From Streptomyces sp. SID13726 (GTDB taxonomy: Bacteria; Actinomycetota; Actinomycetes; Streptomycetales; Streptomycetaceae), in NCBI RefSeq assembly GCF_010548375.1, contig NZ_JAAGLY010000016.1:124001-188000 (forward strand): DNA of 64,000 nt, in the 5' to 3' direction. The notes under the pieces are model-generated. The model was not told the DNA's origin. It saw only the letters and a list, made by a program, of their open reading frames with translations, and ran no database searches. Positions 1 to 7,511 of this stretch are shown here, in pieces. The position numbers and the translations under genes are program-made. Positions within the stretch are counted from its first letter, which is position 1. Every line of letters begins with the position of its first letter.

Positions 1-2
1 AG

Positions 3-398
3 TCCCTGCGCCATGTGGGCGTGCGGAGCGTGGGCGACGGCTGTGTGATCACGCAGGACGGATATCTGCCGAGCGACTCCCCCGTACTGCGGGCGATCTC
101 GGCGGGCACCACCGCCTACGGGGTCTACTTCAACCCCAAGGGCGGGACGTTCGGCACCCTGGCCCGTGACGGCGAGGTCGTCGCGTCCGACGAGATCGGC
201 CTCTCGCCGCACGACTCGGACCCCGCCGCCTACTGGACCTTCCGCTTCTGGCAGAGCGCACACACCTTCCCGTACGGCGCCGACGTGCTCGCCTACTGCT
301 GCGCCGCGGCCGGAATGACGCTCACCGAGGGGCGGGACGCGGCGGACCTGCACGCTCCGCGGCGGTGGGTGGAGTTGCCGGAGGGGTTGCAGCGGTGA
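3..398 (+). CDS. C-terminal part of a DUF6461-like protein (5' end outside window)
   Basis: The reading frame is open from the window edge to a TGA at 396-398, so only about the last 131 residues are present. The text contains a sequence reminiscent of the actinobacterial DUF6461 family (an ISAGTTAYGVYFNPKGG stretch followed by an acidic DGEVVASDEIG segment), a family without known function often found near toxin or effector genes. No signal peptide or catalytic motif can be judged from a fragment. The family name is an inference from pattern resemblance; the coding call is secure from codon usage. Confidence 0.55.
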   Translation, partial: SLRHVGVRSVGDGCVITQDGYLPSDSPVLRAISAGTTAYGVYFNPKGGTFGTLARDGEVVASDEIGLSPHDSDPAAYWTFRFWQSAHTFPYGADVLAYCCAAAGMTLTEGRDAADLHAPRRWVELPEGLQR

Positions 399-420
399 GG
401 GGGGGGTGCGGGTGGGCTCG

Positions 421-480
421 CTTGCTTGCTTGTGCGCCCACTTGCTTGGTTGTGCGCCGACTTGCTTGCTTGTGCGCCCG
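421..480. repeat. 20-bp tandem repeat, three copies
   Basis: Three consecutive 20-bp units of the form CTTGCTTGCTTGTGCGCCCA, differing at only three positions, lie between the end of the first gene and the convergent sigma-factor gene. Each unit itself contains the tetranucleotide CTTG repeated. A degenerate fourth unit (gctcgccctcttgcccgc) follows. It has no spacers and is not a CRISPR. Confidence 0.85.
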
Positions 481-515
481 CTCGCCCTCTTGCCCGCTAG
501 TGCTCGCTCGGACAG

Positions 516-1391
516 CTATCGGGCGAGCTGGGCCGGCTCGTCCAGTCGGGTCAGTTTCCGGGGATTCCTGACCACGTAGATCCGGGTGATCCGGCCGCCC
601 TCCACCGTGAGGCTGACGGCGGCCGACTCGCCGTCGAAGTCGAGCCGTCCGGCGGGGGCGCCGTTGAGCCACACGCCCGTCGCGTCGAACCGGGTCACCA
701 GGCTGTTCGCGCGGGCGAGCAGCTTCGCGACCGTCTCGACCCCGCGGATCGGTACCAGTGCGGCGGTGACGAACCCGCCACCGTCGGCGATCATGACCAC
801 GTCCGGCGCCATGATCTCCATCAGCTCCTGCAATTGCCCGGTGCGCAGGGCGAGCAGGAACCGTTCCACCACGGCCCGCTGCTCCGACCGGCTCACCCGC
901 ACCCGAGGCTGCCGTGCCGCCACGTGCTCGCGGGCCCGGCGCGCGATCTGCCGCACCGCCGCCGCGGACTTCCCGGTGGCCTCGGCGATCTCGCCGTACG
1001 GCAGGTCGAAGACCTCGCGGAGGACGAACACCGCTCGTTCGGTCGGCCCGAGCGTCTCCAGGACGGTGAGCATCGCGATCGAGACGCTCTCCGCGAGCTC
1101 GACGTCCTCGGCGACATCGGGGCTGGTCAGCAGGGGTTCCGGGAGCCATTCGCCGACGTACTCCTCACGGCTGCGGGACAGTGTCCGCAGCCGGTTGAGC
1201 GCCTGCCGGGTGACGACCCGGACGAGATACGCCCGGGGTTCCCGCACCTGTGCGCGGTCGACGTCGGACCACCGCAGCCAGGACTCCTGGAGCACGTCCT
1301 CCGCGTCGGCGGCGGAGCCGAGCATTTCGTAGGCGACCGTGAAGAGGAGGCTGCGGTGGGTGACGAAGGGGTCTTCGGTGGAGAGAGTCAT
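516..1391 (-). CDS. ECF41-type RNA polymerase sigma factor (SigJ-like) with SnoaL-like tail
   Basis: 291 residues. The N-terminal half has sigma-70 region 2 (a DAEDVLQESWLRW stretch, residues about 30-45) and region 4 (LPYGEIAEATGKSAAAVRQIARRA, about 125-150). The last ~120 residues form a SnoaL-like extension (MAPDVVMIADGGG, then a C-terminal RNPRKL stretch), diagnostic of ECF41 sigma factors, where the tail adjusts activity without a separate anti-sigma factor. Start ATG at 1391 overlaps the stop of the upstream CMD-family gene (ATGA), so the two are translationally coupled. ECF41 factors are known to be paired with carboxymuconolactone decarboxylase, oxidoreductase or epimerase genes; this pair fits exactly. 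A longer open frame to 1811 is the shadow of the CMD gene. Confidence 0.9.
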   Translation of the reverse strand: MTLSTEDPFVTHRSLLFTVAYEMLGSAADAEDVLQESWLRWSDVDRAQVREPRAYLVRVVTRQALNRLRTLSRSREEYVGEWLPEPLLTSPDVAEDVELAESVSIAMLTVLETLGPTERAVFVLREVFDLPYGEIAEATGKSAAAVRQIARRAREHVAARQPRVRVSRSEQRAVVERFLLALRTGQLQELMEIMAPDVVMIADGGGFVTAALVPIRGVETVAKLLARANSLVTRFDATGVWLNGAPAGRLDFDGESAAVSLTVEGGRITRIYVVRNPRKLTRLDEPAQLAR

Positions 1392-1963
1392 GCGGTGGGG
1401 CCCCAGCCGGAGGAGAGGCCCCCGGTCAGCGGGATCTCGCAGGCATCGGAGAAGCCCTGTGACGTGATCCCGAGGGCGGTGTTGTTCCTGGTGGAGAGGT
1501 TGGCGAAGGCGATGACGGCGGTGAGTTCGACCAGCGCCGCCGGGCCGAGCCGTTCGAGGAGGCGCGCCGACAGGTCGTCGGTGACGGCGGTCGGGGTGAC
1601 CGTCATGGCCTCGGCGTACTCCAGCACGTCCCGCTCCAGCGCGGTGAACACGTCCGACTCCCGCCAGCGCGGCACCTGGCTCGCCTTGGCCAGGTCCAGG
1701 TTCTGGTGCTGTGCCATGAAGTAGTTGATGTCGAGGCACCAGCCGCAGCCGACCTGCGCGGCGACGGCCATGTGGGCGAAGGTCTTGAGCCCCTGGTCGG
1801 CCGCGTCCCACTCACGCACCCGGCTCCCGAACTCCCCTCCGGCCCGCATCACTTCGGGGTGGTGCCAGGTCACCTCGACGGGTGCGGGCACGACACCGAA
1901 CTCCTTGATCATGCTCTCGCTGAGCTCGGCGGTGAGCTCCGCCTTCGGAACGCGTGGCGACAT
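1388..1963 (-). CDS. Carboxymuconolactone decarboxylase / AhpD-like protein, ECF41 partner
   Basis: 191 residues from ATG 1963, chosen because AGGAGGACATC precedes it; an upstream ATG at 1996 lacks such a site. It contains the CMD/AhpD CxxC motif (VGCGWCLDINYF, about residues 75-87) with a following region rich in helices, as in AhpD-fold disulfide reductases or gamma-carboxymuconolactone decarboxylase relatives. Its stop overlaps the sigma-factor start. In ECF41 systems such partners are often the only regulated target, so it is probably transcribed by the adjacent sigma factor. Substrate unknown. Confidence 0.88.
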   Translation of the reverse strand: MSPRVPKAELTAELSESMIKEFGVVPAPVEVTWHHPEVMRAGGEFGSRVREWDAADQGLKTFAHMAVAAQVGCGWCLDINYFMAQHQNLDLAKASQVPRWRESDVFTALERDVLEYAEAMTVTPTAVTDDLSARLLERLGPAALVELTAVIAFANLSTRNNTALGITSQGFSDACEIPLTGGLSSGWGPTA

Positions 1964-2043
1964 GATGTCCTCCTCGGAAGTCTGCCGGTTCGGCATGAAG
2001 ACACCGCCCGGCGCACGGATGTGACATCCACCGCGGTCCCGGC

Positions 2044-2769
2044 CTACGGCCGCCGCGCCACGAACACGAACTCCCTGCCGGGCCGGTCCGGGGCGTCCCG
2101 TACGTCCTCCACCACGAACCCCTGCGCGACCAGATCCGCCTCGACCTCCGCCCGCTCCCGGAACCGCAGCGTCGAGTCGGAGGTGAGCACCCGCCCGTCG
2201 GCCGCGAACTCATAAGTCCACTGGAAGGTCACCAACTGCCACTCCACACAGGTCACTTCAACCCAGGTGGTCACCGCACCGACCCCAGGAATCTCCGTCA
2301 CCCCGTACGACGCCTCCCGATTCCACTCCTCCCAGCCCCGCCTGGCCGGGTCCCGCGTCTCAAACACCAGCCGCCCACCGGGCCGTAGCGCCGAGAACGC
2401 CCCACGCAGCGTCCCCCGCCAGGCCTGCTCACCGACAATCTGCTGAGCGACGTTGGCCGTCATGGTCACCAAGTCCACCACCATCGGCGGCAGTTGTGTC
2501 GCATCCCCATGAACCCAACGCACCCGCTCCCCACCCGGCTTCCCCCTAGCCACATCCAACGAGGCCAACGCGGGCTCCACCCCCACGACCTCCACCCCAC
2601 GCGAGGCCAACACCAGCGCGAACACCCCGGTCCCACACCCCACGTCCAGCACCCGGCGCGCCCCGAACTCCTCCACCATCCGCACGTACGCGTCCAGATC
2701 CCCACGATCGGGATCGAGCCGGTCATAGATCGCGGCAAGCCGCGGATGCGTGAAGCCTTCATCAGCCAT
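2044..2769 (-). CDS. Class I SAM-dependent methyltransferase
   Basis: 241 residues starting at ATG 2769 (MADEGFTHPRL). Motif I for S-adenosylmethionine binding is clear (VLDVGCGTGVFAL, about residues 40-52), followed by the acidic end of beta-2 (VVGVEPA) and a WVHGDATQLP stretch equivalent to motif II. The C-terminal part (FRERAEVEADLVAQGF) is typical of small-molecule methyltransferases in this clan. Substrate cannot be predicted. It stands alone, downstream of a decayed HAD gene on the same strand. Confidence 0.85.
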   Translation of the reverse strand: MADEGFTHPRLAAIYDRLDPDRGDLDAYVRMVEEFGARRVLDVGCGTGVFALVLASRGVEVVGVEPALASLDVARGKPGGERVRWVHGDATQLPPMVVDLVTMTANVAQQIVGEQAWRGTLRGAFSALRPGGRLVFETRDPARRGWEEWNREASYGVTEIPGVGAVTTWVEVTCVEWQLVTFQWTYEFAADGRVLTSDSTLRFRERAEVEADLVAQGFVVEDVRDAPDRPGREFVFVARRP

Positions 2770-2810
2770 GCGAGCGACGGTAGGCGGGCCGGGTCGAGTC
2801 CGACCACTCC

Positions 2811-2992
2811 TTACTTCCGGCCGACCGCCGTGACCAAGGTCCGGTCGATGTCGGTGATCTCGTCGTCCATCCAGACAAAGGGCCCCCGGCCGCCCAGGAG
2901 ACGAGTGGCCGGGTCTTCCAGTGCAGGCCGCCACCCGGCACCGCCCCGAACGGCAGCAACCCCCCGTCGGCGTCGAGGAAGAGGAGCGTCAC
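2811..2992 (-). pseudogene. Decayed HAD-domain protein gene (internal deletion plus frameshift)
   Basis: From GTG 2992 one frame reads VTLLFLDADGGLLPFGA, the HAD motif I start of a Streptomyces HAD-domain family, and runs directly into GLHWKTRPLVSWAAGG, a segment normally more than 100 residues downstream. The frame then shifts in a run of five G and continues one frame over as RGPFVWMDDEITDIDR, the acidic motif near the end of such proteins, before TAA at 2811-2813. So the N-terminal and C-terminal signatures survive, the core is deleted and one base is missing. What is visible is the two out-of-frame halves; homology to the HAD family is from motif recognition. Confidence 0.65.
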
Positions 2993-3029
2993 GGCATCCC
3001 CCGGAAGCGCCCCCGGCAGCCCCCGCACG

Positions 3030-3653
3030 TCACCCCCCGAACCCACCCGCCGCCAGGTTCTCCTCGATGCGCGCCCGGTGTGCCGTCTCCCAGTCGTCCA
3101 GCGTCTCGGCCGCCTCCTTGGCCAGCTTGGCGCGGGCCGCGGTCAGGATCTCGGCGGTGCGGGCGGCCGGGACGGCCACGATGCCCTCCTCGTCGGCGAC
3201 GACGAGGTCACCGGCATCGACCTGCACCCCGCCGCACCGCACCTGTTCACCCAGCGGTGCCACGGCCTTCTTCGTGCCCGGGATCGGGATGACACCGCGC
3301 GCGAAGACGGGGAAACCGGCCTCCCGTACCTCGGCGAGGTCGCGGATCAGGCCGTCCGCGACGAACGCGGTGATGCCCCGGCGCTGGGCGACCGCGCAGA
3401 CGTTCCCGCCGGCGAGCGCGTAGTCGAGGTCGCCCGACTCGACGACGACCACCGAACCGGCCGGCGCCCGGTAGATCGCCGCGTGCAGCATGAGGTTGTC
3501 GCCGGGAGGGCACCGTACGGTGAAGGCCGGTCCCGCGACCCTCGGCACCGGCCCCCACAGCGGCCTGATCCCGATGTCCATGACGCGGTCGCGGCCCAGC
3601 AGATCGGCCAGGGTGGTCGTGGGAATGTCCGCAAAATCATTGGTCTCGATCAC
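3030..3653 (-). CDS. RraA / 4-hydroxy-4-methyl-2-oxoglutarate aldolase family protein
   Basis: 207 residues from GTG 3653 (VIETNDFADIPTTTLADLLGRD). It shows the RraA-fold hallmarks: AGPAFTVRCPPGDNLMLHAAI (about 45-65), GGNVCAVAQRRGITAFVADGLIRDL (about 90-115) with the RD pair used for metal-enolate chemistry in HMG/CHA aldolases, and GDLVVADEEGIVAVP. Members are either ribonuclease E inhibitors (RraA) or class II aldolases, often misnamed dimethylmenaquinone methyltransferases. The GD..RD residues favour an aldolase or decarboxylase role. No clear ribosome site precedes GTG, so a leaderless start is possible. Confidence 0.8.
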   Translation of the reverse strand: MIETNDFADIPTTTLADLLGRDRVMDIGIRPLWGPVPRVAGPAFTVRCPPGDNLMLHAAIYRAPAGSVVVVESGDLDYALAGGNVCAVAQRRGITAFVADGLIRDLAEVREAGFPVFARGVIPIPGTKKAVAPLGEQVRCGGVQVDAGDLVVADEEGIVAVPAARTAEILTAARAKLAKEAAETLDDWETAHRARIEENLAAGGFGG

Positions 3654-3807
3654 CCCGGGGACGTTACCGTGCGGACATGACTGCCGGGTCGGCCTTGTGC
3701 CGTGAGCGAGTTGGGTGCCCGGCCTCTGAGTGAGGCCGGGGCGGGCCAGGAGCCCGCCTCTTTCTCTCCGCCTTCGCCTCCATGAAGACCGAGAGAGAGA
3801 AGAGAGA

Positions 3808-4650
3808 GTGCCCCACCCCGTCCAGGACTTCAACCAGAGCGTCATCGAAGAGTTCCGCGCGAACCACGGCCGCGTCGGCGGCCCCTTCGAGGGCGGCCGC
3901 CTGATCCTGCTCACCACCACCGGCGCCCGCACCGGCACCCCGCACACCACCCCCGTCGGCTACCTCCCCGACGGCGGCGACCGCATCCTCGTGATCGCCT
4001 CGGCGGGCGGCTCGTCCCGCCACCCCGACTGGTACCGCAACCTCGTCGCACACCCCCAAGTCACCGTGGATAGCGGTGTGTTCACCTACGAGGCACGCGC
4101 CGAGGTGCTCCGGGACGAGGCCCGGGACCAGGCGTTCGCGCGGGCCGTGGAGGCGGACCGCGGCTGGGCCGCGTACCAGGAGAAGACCGACCGGATCATC
4201 CCCGTGGTCGCCCTCCACGAGATCCCCCGCCCCGGCCCGCCGCACATCAACGCCACCTCACCGGGCCAGGCCCTGAAGGCGGTCCACGACGCCTTCCGCC
4301 ACGAACTCGCCCTGATCCGCAGGGAGATGGCGACCGGCGGCAGCACCCTCGGCGCCCAACTCCGCGTGAACTGCCTGACGTTCTGCCAGGGCCTGCACAA
4401 CCACCACACCGGCGAGGGTGCGGGCATCTTCCCGTTCCTGGCCGACCGCCACCCCGAGTCCCGCCCGGCCATCGACCGCCTGCACGCCGAGCACGAGCAC
4501 ATCGCGGCGCTGGTGGAGGAGTTGCGCCGGACGCTCGCCGCCGACGACACCACCGCCGTACCAGCCGAGGTGGAACGCCTGACAACGGAACTCGAGGCCC
4601 ATCTCACGTACGAGGAGGAGCAGTTGATCCCGCTCCTCGACCGCACCTGA
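3808..4650 (+). CDS. Deazaflavin-dependent nitroreductase-fold protein fused to hemerythrin domain
   Basis: 280 residues from GTG 3808, preceded by a purine-rich GAGAGAGAAGAGA run. Residues about 1-145 are a DDN/DUF385 (split-barrel, F420-binding) domain: RLILLTTTGARTGTPHTTPVGYL and GGSSRHPDWYRNLVAHPQV are characteristic. Residues about 150-280 are a hemerythrin-like helical bundle with HDAFRHELALIRREM, HNHHTGEGAGIFPFL, LHAEHEHI and HLTYEEEQLIP providing the His/Glu ligands for a di-iron site. The fusion suggests a redox enzyme or sensor coupling F420 chemistry with oxygen or iron binding; the exact reaction is unknown. Confidence 0.9.
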   Translation: MPHPVQDFNQSVIEEFRANHGRVGGPFEGGRLILLTTTGARTGTPHTTPVGYLPDGGDRILVIASAGGSSRHPDWYRNLVAHPQVTVDSGVFTYEARAEVLRDEARDQAFARAVEADRGWAAYQEKTDRIIPVVALHEIPRPGPPHINATSPGQALKAVHDAFRHELALIRREMATGGSTLGAQLRVNCLTFCQGLHNHHTGEGAGIFPFLADRHPESRPAIDRLHAEHEHIAALVEELRRTLAADDTTAVPAEVERLTTELEAHLTYEEEQLIPLLDRT

Positions 4651-4665
4651 CCCCCGGTACACACA

Positions 4666-4737
4666 CGGGCGGCCGTCCGCTGCTCCCGTGAGACGGGCAG
4701 CCGTCCGCTGCTCCCGTAAGACGGGCGGCCGTCCGCC
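4666..4737. repeat. 28-bp tandem repeat (2.6 copies) with terminator-like palindromes
   Basis: Units starting at 4666, 4694 and 4722 repeat with a 28-bp period; each contains the near palindrome GACGGGCGGCCGTC, so the array can fold into several GC hairpins. It sits between two convergent genes (stop 4650 and stop 4751), a place where a bidirectional terminator is expected. Confidence 0.75.
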
Positions 4738-4750
4738 ATCGGCCGAACGG

Positions 4751-6790
4751 CTAGAACGGCAACGGCCGCCCGTGCACCACCACCAACCGCGACACCGCCC
4801 GGGTCAGCACCACATACAGCCGGTGCAGCCCCCGCTCCTCGGCCTCCGCGATCGCCGCCGGCTCGACGGCCACGACATGGTCGTACTCAAGTCCCTTGAC
4901 CACACCGGCCGGTACGACGCTCACCCGCGCCCCGAGCTCGTCCGGCCCGGCGGCGGCGATCCCGGCCGCGTCCAGCGCCTCCCGCACCCGCCCCACCTCG
5001 GCGTCGGCCGCGACGACCCCCACCGACCCCTCGTACGCGAGCGATTCCCGTACGGCGTCGACGACCGCGGCCGTCAACGAGTCCGGGGAAGTCCGCCGTA
5101 CCCTCAACTCCCCGTCCCCACGCAGGGATCGCCCGGCCGGCACCTCCACGTCCAGCCGCCCGAGCAGCCGGTTGGCGAGTTCTACGACGGCCCGCGGCAC
5201 CCGGAACCCGATGGTCAGCGGCACGACGGCCGCGTCCGGCTTGCCCAGGTGACACAGCACGGTGTGCCAGGAGCGGGCCGCCCACGGCGTGGTCCCCTGC
5301 GCCAGATCCCCGAGCACGGTGAGCGACCCGAACCGCGCCCGCCGCGCGATGGCCCGGCACTCCATCGGGGAGAGGTCCTGGGCCTCGTCGACCACGAGAT
5401 GGCCGTATCCCTCGGGATGTTCCACCAGCCCGGCGACCTCGTCGAGCAGCACAAGGTCGGCGGCCGACCACCGCGCGGACTTCCACGACCGGGGCGGCTT
5501 GGCCCACAACAGGAGTTCCTGCTCGGAGGGTTCGAGCAGCCCAAGGGCAGAGACAGCCAACTCCTCTGTGCTGCCGAGTAGTTGGGTCAACAACTCCTCG
5601 GGCCGCACCTTCGGCCATACGACGTCGAGGAACGCCCCGAGCACCCGCGACCGCGAAACCCGCTGCACCCAGGCCCCGTTCTGCGGTCCGGCCCGCCGCT
5701 CGGCCTGCAACTGCACGCTCCGCACCACCCGGCTGCGCACCCGCTCCCGCCCGGTGCCATACGGCGGTTCCTCCTCCCGTACGTCCGCCACGATCCGCGC
5801 GAGTTCCCCGGCACCGACCCGCCACCGGTACGAACCATCGGAGATCTCAAGGGAGTTGATGTTCTCGCTCGACACGTGCGCGTAGAGCGCCCGGCGCAGC
5901 ACCTCCGCCATCCGAGGATCGTGCTTGAGCGCGGCGCTGGCGGGGGCGTCGGTCGCGGTGACCGGCCGGCGGGCGATCTCGTCCTGGAGGGTGGACTGCC
6001 GTACGCCGGTCTCGCCGAGCGCGGGCAGCACCTGGGAGATGTAGGAGAGGAAGGTCCGGTTGGGCCCGAGGACGAGCAGCCCGCCACGCCGGATCCGCTG
6101 CGGGTGGGTGTACAGCAGATAGGCGGCCCGGTGCAGTCCGACGGCGGTCTTGCCGGTGCCCGGAGCGCCCTGGACGCACACGGAGACGGCGAGGTCCCCT
6201 CGTACGAGATCGTCCTGCTCGGGCTGGATGGTCGCGGCGATGTCCCGCATGGGCCCGACGCGAGGCCGCTCGATCTCCTGGGCGACGATACCGCTGACCT
6301 GCGGAATCTCCTCGTCGGCCTGCTGGAGGAACTCGTCTTCCAGTCCCGTGAGGTCGGCGGACTCGCCCGCGCTCCCCGCGGCCCACCCGAACCGCCGCCG
6401 CACGGCGACGCCCTGCGGGTCGCGGGCGCTCGCCTGGTAGAAGGCGCGGGAGACGGGCGCGCGCCAGTCGACGACGAGCGGCGGGGCGGCGGGATGCTCG
6501 GTGATCCGCAGTCGCCCGAGGTGATACGCCTGCCCGGCATGCTCACCCCGGTCGAAGTCCAACTTCCCGAAGAACAAAGGCCCTTCGGGCAGCTCCCGCA
6601 GCTCCTTGGCCTGACTGCGCAACTGGTACCCGAGCACTTCGGCATCGGCCCCGGACGCGGAGACGTCCTCCCCGACGACGACCTGTTCCTGAGCACCGTC
6701 GACCATCGCGGCGAGCGCGGCGCGGCAACGGTCGTGGTGACCGCGTTCCCGCTGGAGGGACGCTTTCAGGGCGGGGTCGGCTGACGTCAT
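4751..6790 (-). CDS. helR: HelD/HelR-type RNA polymerase-recycling ATPase
   Basis: 679 residues. UvrD-like superfamily 1 ATPase: Walker A GAPGTGKTA (about residues 210-218), Walker B LVVDEAQDLSPME (about 465), GLEYDHVV and a final LYVVLTRAVSRL. The N-terminal ~110 residues are coiled-coil-like and charged, as in HelD, which inserts its arms into stalled or inhibitor-bound RNA polymerase and releases DNA and RNA. In Streptomyces venezuelae the related HelR displaces rifamycins and confers tolerance. I did not see a canonical rifamycin-associated element in the short (52 bp) upstream gap, which is unusually AT-rich. Assignment to HelR rather than another HelD paralogue is by overall similarity. 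Confidence 0.8.
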   Translation of the reverse strand: MTSADPALKASLQRERGHHDRCRAALAAMVDGAQEQVVVGEDVSASGADAEVLGYQLRSQAKELRELPEGPLFFGKLDFDRGEHAGQAYHLGRLRITEHPAAPPLVVDWRAPVSRAFYQASARDPQGVAVRRRFGWAAGSAGESADLTGLEDEFLQQADEEIPQVSGIVAQEIERPRVGPMRDIAATIQPEQDDLVRGDLAVSVCVQGAPGTGKTAVGLHRAAYLLYTHPQRIRRGGLLVLGPNRTFLSYISQVLPALGETGVRQSTLQDEIARRPVTATDAPASAALKHDPRMAEVLRRALYAHVSSENINSLEISDGSYRWRVGAGELARIVADVREEEPPYGTGRERVRSRVVRSVQLQAERRAGPQNGAWVQRVSRSRVLGAFLDVVWPKVRPEELLTQLLGSTEELAVSALGLLEPSEQELLLWAKPPRSWKSARWSAADLVLLDEVAGLVEHPEGYGHLVVDEAQDLSPMECRAIARRARFGSLTVLGDLAQGTTPWAARSWHTVLCHLGKPDAAVVPLTIGFRVPRAVVELANRLLGRLDVEVPAGRSLRGDGELRVRRTSPDSLTAAVVDAVRESLAYEGSVGVVAADAEVGRVREALDAAGIAAAGPDELGARVSVVPAGVVKGLEYDHVVAVEPAAIAEAEERGLHRLYVVLTRAVSRLVVVHGRPLPF

Positions 6791-6842
6791 GGGGACGATC
6801 GTACGCGAAAAAACACAACCGAGTTAAATAAATTACCGACTC

Positions 6843-7454
6843 TCACCCACCGAGCCGGCCCAGCCCGCCCTCAAGCCCCTCGAACGCCCGCTCAGCCGCA
6901 GCCACCGCATCCCCCCGCACCTCCTCCACCCGCTCCCCCGCCGCGATCCGCCGCCAGTTCTCCATCGCCAGCACCCGCCGCACCGCGACGATCTGCCCAG
7001 CAGCCAACCGCGCCTCAAGCCCCCCACCGAGCGCCTCGGCCAACGCGGCCTCCTGACGCTCCAGATGCACATGCGCACGCGCAACAAGCGAGGGCGTCCC
7101 ATACAGCAGCCGATGAAACGCCAGCACCTGCGGATGATCACAGAGCCCGGTGACAGGATCCCCCCGCTCCAGCCCCTCAAGAAAGTGCCGGCGCAGCGCG
7201 ACGAGAACCGGCCCCTCGGCCTCTTCGACCACCCGCGCCGCCTCGTCCTCATGATCGGCGATCCGATGCAGCACGAGATCTTCCTTGGCCGGAAAATACC
7301 GAAAGAGCGTCGGCTTCGAGATCCCGGCCGCGGCGGCGACCTCCGCCACGGAAACCGCGTCGAACCCCTTCTCCAGAAACAGCCGGATGGCGACCTCGGA
7401 GACGGACTCGTAGGTCTGCTGCTTCTTGCGCTCGCGGAGGCCGGGCTCGGTCAT
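6843..7454 (-). CDS. TetR-family transcriptional regulator
   Basis: 203 residues. The N-terminal helix-turn-helix is intact (VAIRLFLEKGFDAVSVAEVAAAAGISKPTLFRYFPAKEDLV, residues about 20-60); the C-terminal ligand domain is variable. It lies 52 bp upstream of the HelR-like gene on the same strand, so the two may be cotranscribed, or the AT-rich gap may carry a separate promoter for helR. Ligand unknown. Confidence 0.88.
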   Translation of the reverse strand: MTEPGLRERKKQQTYESVSEVAIRLFLEKGFDAVSVAEVAAAAGISKPTLFRYFPAKEDLVLHRIADHEDEAARVVEEAEGPVLVALRRHFLEGLERGDPVTGLCDHPQVLAFHRLLYGTPSLVARAHVHLERQEAALAEALGGGLEARLAAGQIVAVRRVLAMENWRRIAAGERVEEVRGDAVAAAERAFEGLEGGLGRLGG

Positions 7455-7511
7455 GGGGTGAGCCTACGGGCCCGCCGACGTACGAGATCGGCGTGATGTG
7501 TCAGACAGGTC

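Noticed and set aside
421..480. CRISPR-like array
   Set aside because: Units are adjacent without spacers, and no cas genes are present.
516..1811. A longer sigma-factor frame reaching into the CMD gene
   Set aside because: The added part is the CMD gene read out of frame; the ATGA overlap and family length support ATG 1391.
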